Shown: positions 16,794 to 26,074 of the stretch, piece after piece
How positions within the stretch are numbered: position 1 is the stretch's first letter
Layout of the letters: each line of letters starts with the position of its first letter
Assembly (NCBI RefSeq): GCF_001598235.1
Contig: NZ_BCYO01000027.1
Span: forward strand, 1 to 49,277
Source of the DNA: Polaromonas jejuensis NBRC 106434
Lineage (GTDB): Bacteria; Pseudomonadota; Gammaproteobacteria; Burkholderiales; Burkholderiaceae_C
Reading direction: 5' to 3'
DNA length: 49,277 nucleotides
The notes under the pieces: model-generated
What the model was told of the DNA's origin: nothing
Seen by the model: the letters and a program-made list of their open reading frames with translations, nothing else
The model's database searches: none
Translations under genes and position numbers: made by a program

Positions 16794-17140
16794 AGAGACA
16801 CCATGTTGATTAATCCCACACCAGCCAGGGTACCGGCCAAGTCAATACCCACATCCAGCCAGCGCGGGTGCCGGTCAATGGCCAGAAATTGCAGCCCCTC
16901 GGTCAGCAACGCCAGCGCCAGCGCGGCCAGCACAATGCGCGCCGCCGGCCAGGCCAGAGGGCGAGCTGCCAGCGCCATGGCCATGCCGGCAAACAAACCA
17001 AAATGCGCAAGTGAAGACACCCATGACGGTGCATGCAGGGCCTGCACAGCGCCGCTGCGCCAGGCACCTGGCATCTGGGTGCCCACCAGCAGCGCCAGCA
17101 ATTGCAGGCCAATCAACGCCCGCGAAACTCGGTGTGTCAT
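16775..17140 (-). CDS. Small VanZ-like membrane protein
   Basis: A 121-residue protein with about four membrane helices and the VanZ-type segments SSLAHFGLFAGMAMAL, LTEGLQFLAIDRHPRW and DVGIDLAGTLAGVG. Small VanZ proteins often sit in exopolysaccharide loci; their biochemical role is not established. It overlaps wcaJ by 19 nt, implying co-translation. A 493-nt non-coding stretch lies upstream. Confidence 0.8.
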   Translation of the reverse strand: MTHRVSRALIGLQLLALLVGTQMPGAWRSGAVQALHAPSWVSSLAHFGLFAGMAMALAARPLAWPAARIVLAALALALLTEGLQFLAIDRHPRWLDVGIDLAGTLAGVGLINMVSLCFARR

Positions 17141-17236
17141 GTGAAGACCTTTCTGTTTATCAATTATTTTTAAGGGTCTAGGCCACTAAGGCAGACTCAA
17201 ACCGCCGCAGAACCGGGCTACGGTTTATGTGTTAAA

Positions 17237-17416
17237 TGGATTGCAGCGCTTCGCTCTCAATGACAACCGGGGCCCGCAATGACAAGAAACTCTGTCATCC
17301 CGGGCTAGACCCGAGGTCCATCTGTCCGCAGTTAACCGCGCTATGAAACCGCCAACCGGTTGCTGATCGCTGCCTGGCTTGGGACGCTGTGGATTGCGGG
17401 TTAGGCTCGCAATGAC
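17237..17416. repeat. Two REP-like units in the 17141-17633 non-coding gap
   Basis: Units TGGATTGC..CGCTCTCAATGAC (17237-17264) and TGGATTGC..GGCTCGCAATGAC (17390-17416) flank sequence with further CAATGAC and TGTCATCCCGGG fragments. The whole 493-nt gap between the WecG/TagA gene and the small VanZ gene contains only these repeats and a copy of the other repeat family. I see no coding potential in it. Confidence 0.6.
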
Positions 17417-17469
17417 AAAGAAAAAATGAAGGCGCTTCAAAAGCGAGCTGAGCAGTTACAAATTACAAG

Positions 17470-17525
17470 TTTTTTAGGCCTATAGCTCCCGTTCATCATT
17501 CGCAAGCAGCTATCAAATTCATAGT
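17470..17525 (-). repeat. Dispersed ~50-bp TAGCTGCTTGCGC repeat, copy 3
   Basis: On the minus strand it reads TTTGATAGCTGCTTGCG, then a GGGAGCTATAGGCC arm and an A-tract. The core is nearly identical to copy 1, but the internal hairpin is weak here. Confidence 0.55.
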
Positions 17526-17633
17526 AATTTATTCTCTAGCCCATCCACAAACCAGTCCAGCACGATGTCGATTGGCGTTATGGCGCAGAGTCTGCACCGC
17601 CTGTTGCACGCGCGCTGCGCTTCGTTGGCAGGA

Positions 17634-18374
17634 CTAGTTCAGCAGTAGCCGCAGCTTCTCTTTGGCTAGCAGCCAGGCAAACTTCGAGTTGGTCGTGAGA
17701 TAGCGCTTCCACATCCGGCCGGGTTCCTGCATGACACGGTACAGCCATTCCAGACCGTACTTCTGCATCCACACAGGTGCGCGTTTTACCTTGCCCGCGA
17801 CCACATCAAAAGTGCCACCCACCCCCATCACAAAATTGACACCCAACTGATCGCGCCAACGGTTGATGAAGTTTTCTTTCTTGGGCGAGGTAATGGCCAC
17901 AAACAGCAGCTGGGCACCAGAGGCGCGAATCTTCTCAACCATGGCCGATTCGTCATCCCAAAAGTAGCCGTGGTGATAGCCGGCAATTTTCAGCTTGGGG
18001 TACAGCGCTTGCGCCTTGCTGGCGGCAGAAGCCACCACATCATTTTGGGCGCCCAAGAGAAAAACCGAAAAATCGTTACGGGCACTCATGACCAACAGCT
18101 CGTGAAACAGATCAACGCCCGCTACCCGCTCAGGCACCGAATGGCCCAGAAGGCGGGCGCCCAGTACCACGCCCATGCCATCAATGTTGATGATGTCGCA
18201 GGATTGGACAGACTCTTTCAGCTGGGCATCGCTGCGCATGTTGACCAGCTTGGCGACATTCACCACTACATGCTGGGTGAAGCGGCCTGCGGCTACGGCA
18301 CTACGGACAATCTCGACGGTTTCGTCCATGCTGCCCACATCCATCGGGCAACCCAATACTTCAATTCTCGTCAT
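17634..18374 (-). CDS. WecG/TagA/CpsF family glycosyltransferase
   Basis: GT26-family enzyme, probably transferring an N-acetylmannosamine-type sugar (ManNAc or ManNAcA) to a lipid-linked acceptor. The 246-residue protein has NIDGMGVVLGARLLG near residue 60, LLFVAITSPKKENFINRWR, and MGVGGTFDVVAGKVKRAP followed by WMQKYGLEWLYR, the family signature. The ATG at 18374 is preferred to the TTG at 18380. It overlaps the preceding gene by 14 nt. The wecB and wecC genes in the same locus make UDP-ManNAc and UDP-ManNAcA, which fits the predicted donor. Confidence 0.9.
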   Translation of the reverse strand: MTRIEVLGCPMDVGSMDETVEIVRSAVAAGRFTQHVVVNVAKLVNMRSDAQLKESVQSCDIINIDGMGVVLGARLLGHSVPERVAGVDLFHELLVMSARNDFSVFLLGAQNDVVASAASKAQALYPKLKIAGYHHGYFWDDESAMVEKIRASGAQLLFVAITSPKKENFINRWRDQLGVNFVMGVGGTFDVVAGKVKRAPVWMQKYGLEWLYRVMQEPGRMWKRYLTTNSKFAWLLAKEKLRLLLN

Positions 18375-19557
18375 GATCAAACTCAGCGCGATAGCGGTTG
18401 TAAAAAGCCAGTGAGCCGTAAGCCCAAGCCTGGGTCCAGCGGGTGTAGTTAATGCGGTTAGTTAGCCAGCGGGTCTTTTGGTAAATGAACTGGCCCTTGC
18501 CCGGCAGGTAAAGCAAATCAATAGCGCGCCGCACCACCTTGTCGCACAGCTGCAAATCAGCCGTTGTGCCACCCACCTTAAGCAAGGTGAATACGGCCTG
18601 GGCAAAGCTGTGCATATCAATCGGGTGGAGCGCCTTGTTGTAGTACTTTGCCGTGCCATCCTCGGTAAAAAAAGTGTTCACGTAGTAGGCATACCCCAGT
18701 CGAATACAAGCATCGAACTCGTTGGTGCCGGTGGCATCACGTAGCATGCACAAGGCTTCGAGGTTGTAGCCCGTATGAAAACCGTCGATGAACTGATGAT
18801 GATGAAGCGGACCATACACCCAAGACCCATCGGCAGCCTGCTCCTGCACCGATTGGCGGGCCACACGCAGCGCCTGTGCAACCATTGATTCATCCCCCAA
18901 CTGCTTACCAGCAAACGCACACCATGCGGCACCCCACAAGCTGGCGTTATGCACAAAGGCCTTTTCCCCAGGGATATAGGCATAAAAACTGCGCCCATCC
19001 GCCTCGGTGGACAGATGCACGGCAATAAAGCGGGCGGCATCCAATGCGACATCGATCAAGGCCTGATCGGCAGTTATCTCCCCTAGTTCATAGAGCGCAC
19101 GGGCTACGTAGCAGGTGGTGATGATGTTCGGCTTGCCCGCTGGCACGTAAAAAGCCCGTGCCTGCCAGTCAAAGTGATAGCCCCAGCAACTGTGTACCCA
19201 CTCTTGGCGGTTACTGCGCTGGATCAGAAGCCAATCAGCCAGCTCACGTGCCTCCTGCAGATAGCGCACGTCCCTAGTGCGTCGGTAATCCTGCAGCAGA
19301 CCAGAAATGAACAAGCCAACGCCCTTCGGATTGCGCATCTTCGGCACGTGCAACAGCGGGCGCAGGTTGATGGGCGAACGCTTGCCCAACTGCAACCAGG
19401 CCAGACGCACCCATTGATTGCGGTAAAGCGGCGTGGCCTGCAGAAACTTACTATTAAGCAGGTCAAAAGGGTCGTAGCCAGCAAACTCCACGGCCCGAAT
19501 GGAGCCCAGAAGCCGTGCATTGAGTTCTATAAGCCGGTCCATACAGCGTGGCTTCAT
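18361..19557 (-). CDS. Uncharacterised polysaccharide-locus protein, alpha/alpha-barrel-like
   Basis: A 398-residue soluble protein without signal peptide. It has repeated helix-pair patterns with aromatic and His-rich loops (RQEWVHSCWGYHFDWQAR, HNASLWGAAW, YGPLHHHQFIDGFHTGYNLE, LHPIDMHSFAQAVFTLLK), reminiscent of six-hairpin (alpha/alpha) barrels acting on sugars. Relatives are, as I recall, sometimes labelled delta-aminolevulinic acid dehydratase, which this is clearly not. It overlaps its upstream neighbour by ATGA (19554-19557). Position in the asnB/bi-domain oxidoreductase cassette suggests a sugar- or uronate-modifying role. No function is assigned. Confidence 0.75.
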   Translation of the reverse strand: MKPRCMDRLIELNARLLGSIRAVEFAGYDPFDLLNSKFLQATPLYRNQWVRLAWLQLGKRSPINLRPLLHVPKMRNPKGVGLFISGLLQDYRRTRDVRYLQEARELADWLLIQRSNRQEWVHSCWGYHFDWQARAFYVPAGKPNIITTCYVARALYELGEITADQALIDVALDAARFIAVHLSTEADGRSFYAYIPGEKAFVHNASLWGAAWCAFAGKQLGDESMVAQALRVARQSVQEQAADGSWVYGPLHHHQFIDGFHTGYNLEALCMLRDATGTNEFDACIRLGYAYYVNTFFTEDGTAKYYNKALHPIDMHSFAQAVFTLLKVGGTTADLQLCDKVVRRAIDLLYLPGKGQFIYQKTRWLTNRINYTRWTQAWAYGSLAFYNRYRAEFDHDEN

Positions 19558-21731
19558 CCGGCCGCGAGTACAGCGGCGTCAACCGTCATCGGCATCCCCA
19601 AGGCAAGCGACTCCACAGCCATCACGGTGGCCAGGCTGGTCGCTATCAGGCAATCGTAGCTTACGCACGGTTTGCCAGTCTTAAGCCCCTCCAGCCAGGC
19701 GCTGATCATGCTTTTTTGGCCCTTGTCCTGCACACCCAGCTTGTTGCGCTTGGCATCGCTCCCGCCGCCGAAAAGTGCGACTTCTTTAAAGTCATGAATC
19801 TGCGCAGAGCGTCCACCACCAAAGACCTCGATGAACTCCTTGGCCATGGCCTTGGAGCCATCAGCAGTGTAGGTAATGTTTGCCACACTGCCGTTATGGA
19901 AGGTCAGCGTCAGGCACAGGTTGTCATTCAGCACCGCTGACTTTTCAGCCTTGCTGGAACCCACTGAGTAGACGGTTTTCACGTTGCTGCCAACCAGTGC
20001 GGCAGCTAGGTCGATAAAGTGGCAGCCCTCACCAACCATTCGCCCTCCTCCCAGCTGCGGGTCTTGAATCCAGTGATTGGCCGGAATCGCGCCGGCGTTA
20101 ATGCGGATATTCACCACAAGCGGGCTTTTTACCGCCGCGAAATGCTCAGTGACTAGCCGAGTTGCTGGTGCAAAGCGGCGGTTGAAACCGACCATTACCT
20201 GGGCTTTGCCACAACGGCTATAAGCGTCGTGAACTTCACTCAGTTCGGCCACCGACATAGCCAGCGGCTTTTCTACATAAACATGCTTGCCGGCATTCAG
20301 GGCATCACACACGCCCACTGCATGGGTGTCGTGGCGGGTTGTTATGACGATTGCGTCGGTATCGCCCCGCAGCAACTCGGCATAACTACCCGCACAAAAG
20401 GCAAACCCAAACTGTTTAGCCACGCCTTGGGCGGAGCGGCCGCTGGCCGTGACCAGCCCGGTAAAGGTTACCTGCTTGCTAGCCTGCATAGGCGGCAACA
20501 AACTGGCCGTGGCATAGTTGCCAGCACCATAAAAAGACAGCTTGACCTTGTCATCTGCAACAACTGCCGGCTTGACGCTGATGCGCGAAGAGTCGTCTGC
20601 ATTGAACGGCGCAGGGTTGTACTGCAGCAAAATGCCCAGATAGGGTTCGGTCTTCTTGCCTTCTATCAGCTGGTAGGCACTGGCGGCCTCCTCCACCGCA
20701 AAACGGTGCGTAATCAAACTCTTGACATCCAGCTTACCCTGGGACACTAGGGTTAGAAACGTTTCCATGTTGCGCTGCTCGGTGAAGCGCACATATCCAT
20801 AGGGATAATCATTTCCCCCCTCTTCATAAAAAGGATCGTAGCGGCCGGGCCCGTAGGAGCGGGAAATGACAACGCGGATTTCCTTTTTGAAGTAATCTTC
20901 GCGCGGAATATCCATTCGTACCGCACCGACAACTACCACCCGGCCTTTTTCACGGGTAACGGCGCCGCACATTTCAATGACTGCATTACTGGACGTACCT
21001 GCGCAGATCAGCACGCCATCCACTCCATGCCCAGCGGTCAGCGCATTACAAATACCTGCCACGTCACCACTTGACGGAACACCGACAGCACCATAACCCT
21101 CGGCACGGGTAACCAGCGCCGCATCAAGGTCGGTGCCGATCACGCTGCAACCATTGGCCTTTAGCAGCTGCACAGCAATCTGCCCAAGCAGGCCAAGACC
21201 TACAACCAGGAAGGTTTCACCCAACAGCGGTTCAGCCAGGCGCACGCCCTGTAGGGCAATCGCACCCACGGTAGTGAACGCAGCTTCTTCGTCAGTAACG
21301 TTACCGGGGATCTTGACCACAAGATTTTTTGGTATGGCGACGAACTCTGCATGGTTAGCGTAGTCCGCCCCACCACAAGCAACCCGGTCACCGGGCTGGA
21401 TCCCTTCAACCAGACCGCCGGCCGCAACCACTGTGCCGGCACAGCTATAACCCAACGGGGAGGGAGAATCGAGCCGTGAGTTGACTGTCTGCAAAGTCTT
21501 CTTCAGGCCTTCAGTCTTGATCTTGCCGATGACCTGCATAACCAGATCCGGCCGTGCCTTGGCTTTTTGCAGCAGGCTCTTCTTGCCCATGTCGATCTTG
21601 GTCTTTTCAGTACCGGCGCTGATCACCGAGGCGCTGTTGCGCACCAAAATAAACTTATGGTTGAGTGCGGGCACGGGCACGTCATTGATTTCAATAACGC
21701 CGGTGCGGAGGGTCTGGGTAACTTGTTTCAT
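19554..21731 (-). CDS. Bi-domain oxidoreductase: MDR (alcohol dehydrogenase-like) + Gfo/Idh/MocA
   Basis: A 725-residue fusion. Residues 1 to about 385 are a medium-chain dehydrogenase fold with Rossmann motif LVVGLGLLGQIAVQLL. Where classical zinc enzymes have GHE there is GYSCAGTV, so the catalytic zinc site is probably absent. Residues from about 395 are a Gfo/Idh/MocA domain: nucleotide motif YGAGNYATASLLPP, the catalytic-Lys motif EKPLAMS, and GEGCHFIDLAAALVG. Such fusions recur in O-antigen and exopolysaccharide loci; the substrate is probably a nucleotide- or lipid-linked sugar. It overlaps both neighbours by ATGA. Confidence 0.88.
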   Translation of the reverse strand: MKQVTQTLRTGVIEINDVPVPALNHKFILVRNSASVISAGTEKTKIDMGKKSLLQKAKARPDLVMQVIGKIKTEGLKKTLQTVNSRLDSPSPLGYSCAGTVVAAGGLVEGIQPGDRVACGGADYANHAEFVAIPKNLVVKIPGNVTDEEAAFTTVGAIALQGVRLAEPLLGETFLVVGLGLLGQIAVQLLKANGCSVIGTDLDAALVTRAEGYGAVGVPSSGDVAGICNALTAGHGVDGVLICAGTSSNAVIEMCGAVTREKGRVVVVGAVRMDIPREDYFKKEIRVVISRSYGPGRYDPFYEEGGNDYPYGYVRFTEQRNMETFLTLVSQGKLDVKSLITHRFAVEEAASAYQLIEGKKTEPYLGILLQYNPAPFNADDSSRISVKPAVVADDKVKLSFYGAGNYATASLLPPMQASKQVTFTGLVTASGRSAQGVAKQFGFAFCAGSYAELLRGDTDAIVITTRHDTHAVGVCDALNAGKHVYVEKPLAMSVAELSEVHDAYSRCGKAQVMVGFNRRFAPATRLVTEHFAAVKSPLVVNIRINAGAIPANHWIQDPQLGGGRMVGEGCHFIDLAAALVGSNVKTVYSVGSSKAEKSAVLNDNLCLTLTFHNGSVANITYTADGSKAMAKEFIEVFGGGRSAQIHDFKEVALFGGGSDAKRNKLGVQDKGQKSMISAWLEGLKTGKPCVSYDCLIATSLATVMAVESLALGMPMTVDAAVLAAG

Positions 21732-23641
21732 GCAATACGCCCTTTAAAGTTGTGATTTCTGAGCCATTGCTCGACCGTTAACAGTTGCCAGATGCGTTGG
21801 GCGTTGTCTTCGTGGCCAGAGCGGTCTCTTTCGACCAGTTGCTTAAGATAATCACGCTGCAGCAGTCCGCGCCCCGCCAGTCCATGGTCACTAAGAACAT
21901 AGTCGTCCACCATGTCACGCAACTCACCCTTGATCCATGCGCGAATAGGAAGCGTAAAAGACGACTTGGGCCGATAAATCACATCCTTTGGCAACCATCG
22001 CTCAGCCACCTTTTTCAAAATGTACTTCTGTGTATTGCCCTTGATCTTCATTGACCCAGGAATGCGCATTGCCAGTGCAGCAACCTCTTTATCAATGAAA
22101 GGAACTCGCACCTCGGTAGACGCGGCCATGCTGGCGCGATCGGTGTACGCCAAGTTGAGCGAAGGCATGAAATGCTGCGTATCCGTAAAACACATACGGT
22201 TTATTAAATCATCAGCAAACGCGCCGCTGAAAATGGTCTCATGTTCAGCGCGAAAACGCTCATAAATCGCTGCGCCACCATCGCAAACCAAACGCGAAAA
22301 CTCATCCTTGCTGTAGTAGGTGTAGCTGCCCATGAAGGCATCGTTGTGAGACCGTTCAGCAAAGCTCGTGAATCGTCTAGCCCAGCGGCTGAACACCAGG
22401 CCCTTGCCACGAAAACTGACAGGTAAAGCATTTACGACCGGGGCAATGATGCCCTTGCGAATTGCTGAGGGGATAGACCGGTAATGAGCGGCTAGTTTGT
22501 TAGCCAAATGCTTTCGGTAGCCGCCAAACAACTCATCAGCGCCCATACCGGACAACAATACCTTGATACCTTGACCCCTGGCGTGCTCACATATCAGCAA
22601 GGTAGCAATCGCTGCTGAATCCCCGATGGGCTCATCAAGCGAATGCACTATGCTGGGCAACAACTTCGCGACGTCCGGCTGCACTTCAATCATGTCGAGC
22701 TTGACGCCAAGATGGTCAGCGACGCGACGAGCATAGAAAGCGTCGTCCGCCATGCCCTCGGCCTTGCTATCCGCACCCCGGAACTTGATGGAATAGCAAT
22801 TAACCTTGCCCAATTGCTTTGCGGCCATTGCCACAATCAGGCTTGAATCAAGGCCACCACTAAGAAAAGCGCTCACTGGTACATCGGCAACCAAATGCGA
22901 CTGTACTGAATTCTCAAGCGTCGAATTCAACAACTCGACAGCTTCGTCCTCATTTGCCAGCAGGGGTTGCTGACACAAGCTATCGAGAGACCAAAAGCGA
23001 TGCAACTTAGGTGGTTTGTCATCAACAAACTCAAGGTAATGACCTGGTTGAAGTTTATCAACCTCATTCCAAATGCATAGATTTTCGGGAACCCAACAAT
23101 ACAACAGGCTACTTAGAAGAGCATTATGATTTAACGTAAATTTCGAGCGATAAACCGACTCCAGCGCCTTTAACTCAGAAGCAAATGCGAGTCCACCATC
23201 AGATGTCTTGTAGTAGAAAACTGGTTTAATCCCAAACTGATCACGACAAACAAAATATTTCCCTGTCGAGTGCTCAAAAATGGCAAAAGCAAACATTCCT
23301 CTTAAGCGACTTAAACAGTTCACGCCCCAACGACGCCATGCCTCAAGGATTACCTCTGTATCGGATTCAGAAACAAAAACAACGCCATCAAGATCCTGCC
23401 GCAAACTGAGGAAATTATAAATTTCACCATTAAATGCAATTGTGTAACCGTCTTTAGAAAATGGTTGACTACTCCGAACATCAATATCAATAATCGAAAG
23501 GCGATGGTGTCCAAAGGACGATCTGTCATCCAAATTCGCCACCGCGGCCGAATCTGGGCCGCGGTGACCGATAGTCGAGCTCATCACACCTACATAGCGA
23601 TGAGCGTCATCACCATGAACCACCCCTACGAAACCACACAT
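21728..23641 (-). CDS. Asparagine synthase-like glutamine amidotransferase
   Basis: A 637-residue class II amidotransferase. Cys2 of MCGFVGVVHG is the N-terminal nucleophile. HRGPD and FNGEIYN belong to the glutaminase domain, and SGGLDSS (261-267) is the PP-loop of the ATP-pyrophosphatase domain. A good AGAAGGAAG ribosome-binding site precedes the ATG. AsnB-like enzymes in surface-polysaccharide loci (for example WbpS in Pseudomonas aeruginosa) are thought to amidate uronic acids. With wecB/wecC alongside, ManNAcA is a reasonable target (inference). It may instead simply make asparagine. Confidence 0.9.
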   Translation of the reverse strand: MCGFVGVVHGDDAHRYVGVMSSTIGHRGPDSAAVANLDDRSSFGHHRLSIIDIDVRSSQPFSKDGYTIAFNGEIYNFLSLRQDLDGVVFVSESDTEVILEAWRRWGVNCLSRLRGMFAFAIFEHSTGKYFVCRDQFGIKPVFYYKTSDGGLAFASELKALESVYRSKFTLNHNALLSSLLYCWVPENLCIWNEVDKLQPGHYLEFVDDKPPKLHRFWSLDSLCQQPLLANEDEAVELLNSTLENSVQSHLVADVPVSAFLSGGLDSSLIVAMAAKQLGKVNCYSIKFRGADSKAEGMADDAFYARRVADHLGVKLDMIEVQPDVAKLLPSIVHSLDEPIGDSAAIATLLICEHARGQGIKVLLSGMGADELFGGYRKHLANKLAAHYRSIPSAIRKGIIAPVVNALPVSFRGKGLVFSRWARRFTSFAERSHNDAFMGSYTYYSKDEFSRLVCDGGAAIYERFRAEHETIFSGAFADDLINRMCFTDTQHFMPSLNLAYTDRASMAASTEVRVPFIDKEVAALAMRIPGSMKIKGNTQKYILKKVAERWLPKDVIYRPKSSFTLPIRAWIKGELRDMVDDYVLSDHGLAGRGLLQRDYLKQLVERDRSGHEDNAQRIWQLLTVEQWLRNHNFKGRIA

Positions 23642-23824
23642 TTATCGCTTCCTTCTAGCAAACGCTTAGAAATCACATAGAACAACTGATCATGAAAAAC
23701 TGATCCACGACATTCGACGAGTTTTTGACCCGATACTATATTCATTCAAATTAAAGTTAAAACAACAAATAGCAAAAAGTCATTTGTCATTCAACTCAGA
23801 AATAATTACGCATGGGATAGACCT

Positions 23825-24907
23825 TCACAAGTCACTCAACATCAATCGGGGAAAAACCGAAACAATAGCTTTCTTATATACATCCAACGTATATTTATGC
23901 AAATATCTATTTCTAGCTAATTTTCCCATCTCTACAATCAAATCGGGATCGCCAAGCAGCAAGGACATAGCGTCAGCAAGTGACTTAGCCGACTTCCTAT
24001 CCACGAGAATTCCTGTCTGCATATGCTCAACAATCTCGGGAATTGCCCCCTCTGGTGTGGATATAACCGGCAAGCCGGCAGACATAGCTTCAAGGATAGA
24101 CAGCGGAAAACATTCATTAAACGTAGGCAGCACAAAAACCCTTGAACTATTTAGCACTTCACATTTGTCCCCTCCATAGAGGGCGCCAAGGATATCTACA
24201 TTATTTTCAGAGTTGCAAGCAATCAGTTTTTCATCAATTCTTCTCAATATATCCTCGGTACCGCTACCAACGATAGCGCAACGAACGCCAGGAAAGGTCT
24301 TTGCAATCATTCCAATCGCATCTACGAATACCAATACACCCTTACTTTCAAATAAATTCGATAAGAAAATGAAATCGTATCGCTTTTCTGCTGATGGGGC
24401 TTGGATGTCCGGAACGCCATTGTTGATGATATGTGGAATTGCAGGATAAATTTTAGATATGTCTTCCGTCAGAACGGAGCTCAAATGAACAACCTCGCAA
24501 TTTCGAAATATAAATGAATACAAAGCTTGCTTGCACTTAGATTTCGAAACAATGTCGTTGATTCCTTTGCCGTGAAGATGAATTATTCTTCTACTGACAA
24601 AAGCCTTTGCCAGTAATAAAATGATACTGTCCTTATAAAAGGCACCACCATGTGGCGATAGCGTAATATACACAGCACAAAATCTATGCCTAATAAGCGA
24701 AATCATTATCGAATTAAATAATCGACAAAACCCAAATAACTTCTTAACCGATGGCATCCCCAGTGAAGCCAACTCATCGGCCAACGATATATTGAATGAA
24801 ACGACAGAAAAATGACCCTCTTCAGTTAATGCTTCCAATGCATATTTCGAAGCAAGCGAAGCACCATGAACTGGAGGTGGAAGTTGCGCGAGAAATAGAA
24901 CCTTCAT
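23825..24907 (-). CDS. Glycosyltransferase, GT4 family (group 1)
   Basis: Retaining GT-B glycosyltransferase of 360 residues, presumed to add one sugar to the lipid-linked repeat unit at the cytoplasmic face. Seen: an N-terminal domain starting MKVLFLAQLPPPVHGASLAS, RRIIHLHGKGIN, FLSNLFESKGVLVFVDA at the interdomain start, and the family E-x7-E motif in ECFPLSILE, followed by EAMSAGLPVISTPEGAIPEI. Its start overlaps the wzy stop by ATGA (24904-24907). AT-rich codon use unlike the flanking genes. Donor and linkage are unknown. Confidence 0.92.
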   Translation of the reverse strand: MKVLFLAQLPPPVHGASLASKYALEALTEEGHFSVVSFNISLADELASLGMPSVKKLFGFCRLFNSIMISLIRHRFCAVYITLSPHGGAFYKDSIILLLAKAFVSRRIIHLHGKGINDIVSKSKCKQALYSFIFRNCEVVHLSSVLTEDISKIYPAIPHIINNGVPDIQAPSAEKRYDFIFLSNLFESKGVLVFVDAIGMIAKTFPGVRCAIVGSGTEDILRRIDEKLIACNSENNVDILGALYGGDKCEVLNSSRVFVLPTFNECFPLSILEAMSAGLPVISTPEGAIPEIVEHMQTGILVDRKSAKSLADAMSLLLGDPDLIVEMGKLARNRYLHKYTLDVYKKAIVSVFPRLMLSDL

Positions 24908-26073
24908 TTCATTTGCCTGACTTTAGCTATTGCACCAAATTTATAAGTAAGGGCAATCATCATTCCAATAGTCGTCCAAAAAATTCCAGAAAATAATGGC
25001 GTTTCAATGACAACATTAAATAATGAACTAAGAATAATAGACATTGTGCCAATGAAAATGCAATCAAAATCATCAGTTCTTTTTAAAATCTTAATTGCCG
25101 ATCGGAATAGCTCGACAAAAAACCAGAAAAAAATAATGAAGCCGGCGGCTCCCAAACGAGCAAAAATGTATACCAACGCATTATGAACACTCAATGTATA
25201 TGGTAGATACTCATCATCCGGGGACGACAATATTACGAACTGAACTTGAGGATCATTAACATCAAAAAGTGGGGTTCCGAAGCCGATGCCAAACAAGAAA
25301 TTTTCACTGGCCGTTTTGGATATTGAATACACCCAAAACATGGCCCTCCAAATCGTATTGACGTCAACTACGTCGCCAAAAAGCTCATAACCAATAGAAT
25401 AGAACTGCTGATATGTAGATTTCGCGAGAACGGCTATTGCCACCATCCCTACAAGAAAAACAGCAATACTCTTAATTGACAAAGCAGATTCTAAAATTCT
25501 CAAGAAATGATTTCGATAAGATACAAAATAAATAAATAGACACGCAATAAGAGCTGCCGTGACTTTGTTGTCGGGATATACAAAAACTGTTTTAAAAATT
25601 GCGCCAAGAACCAAAACAGAAAAGACAACTGACTTGTAATGTTTTAGACCTCGCAGGCCAACAACGGCAGCAAATGGTGGTGATAATTTATTTCCGAGAA
25701 AGATACTTGCAATCCCTAAAATTCTTTCGAAAATAAATGACCTCCTAAGCCGATGCTCCTCCAATTTTTCAAAAATATAGAATCCAAAAAATATACAAAA
25801 AAATGAATACACGAAAGGAAGCGTTCGGAACACCTCGTAGGGGTTTTTCGAAATATCTCTGACAGTCATCCCAATCACCTGGATAAAAATATACAACGTT
25901 AATATCGCAAGTGAGAACTGAAGTCGACTTTTGTTTATTGAGCCGTATATTTTTTTTACGTAGATTGGCGAAAGCAGGAATCCTACTATAGTGAAGAATT
26001 CATTCGCATATAGTGTTCTTTCTAAACCAATTACCACATGAAGTAGAAAATAAAAATAGAGTAAGGGAAACAT
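24904..26073 (-). CDS. wzy: O-antigen/exopolysaccharide polymerase-like membrane protein (Wzy)
   Basis: A 389-residue highly hydrophobic protein with roughly ten membrane segments and one larger hydrophilic loop (about residues 230-285, containing FGIGFGTPLFDVND and YTLSVHNALVYIFARLGAAG). This layout, and the short H-N motif in that loop, are typical of Wzy/O-antigen ligase-like proteins. Assignment rests on topology and position next to wzx. The start ATG at 26073 lies within a few bases of the IS remnant and lacks a ribosome-binding site, so the native N-terminus may have been lost. Confidence 0.78.
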   Translation of the reverse strand: MFPLLYFYFLLHVVIGLERTLYANEFFTIVGFLLSPIYVKKIYGSINKSRLQFSLAILTLYIFIQVIGMTVRDISKNPYEVFRTLPFVYSFFCIFFGFYIFEKLEEHRLRRSFIFERILGIASIFLGNKLSPPFAAVVGLRGLKHYKSVVFSVLVLGAIFKTVFVYPDNKVTAALIACLFIYFVSYRNHFLRILESALSIKSIAVFLVGMVAIAVLAKSTYQQFYSIGYELFGDVVDVNTIWRAMFWVYSISKTASENFLFGIGFGTPLFDVNDPQVQFVILSSPDDEYLPYTLSVHNALVYIFARLGAAGFIIFFWFFVELFRSAIKILKRTDDFDCIFIGTMSIILSSLFNVVIETPLFSGIFWTTIGMMIALTYKFGAIAKVRQMK

Positions 26074-26074
26074 C

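Noticed and set aside
16775..17140. An exosortase/PEP-CTERM system, because VanZ and exopolysaccharide genes are together
   Set aside because: No exosortase (EpsH/XrtA) or PEP-CTERM protein is visible in the window.
18361..19557. Annotation as delta-aminolevulinic acid dehydratase
   Set aside because: No HemB motifs are present; true HemB is at 36898-37914.
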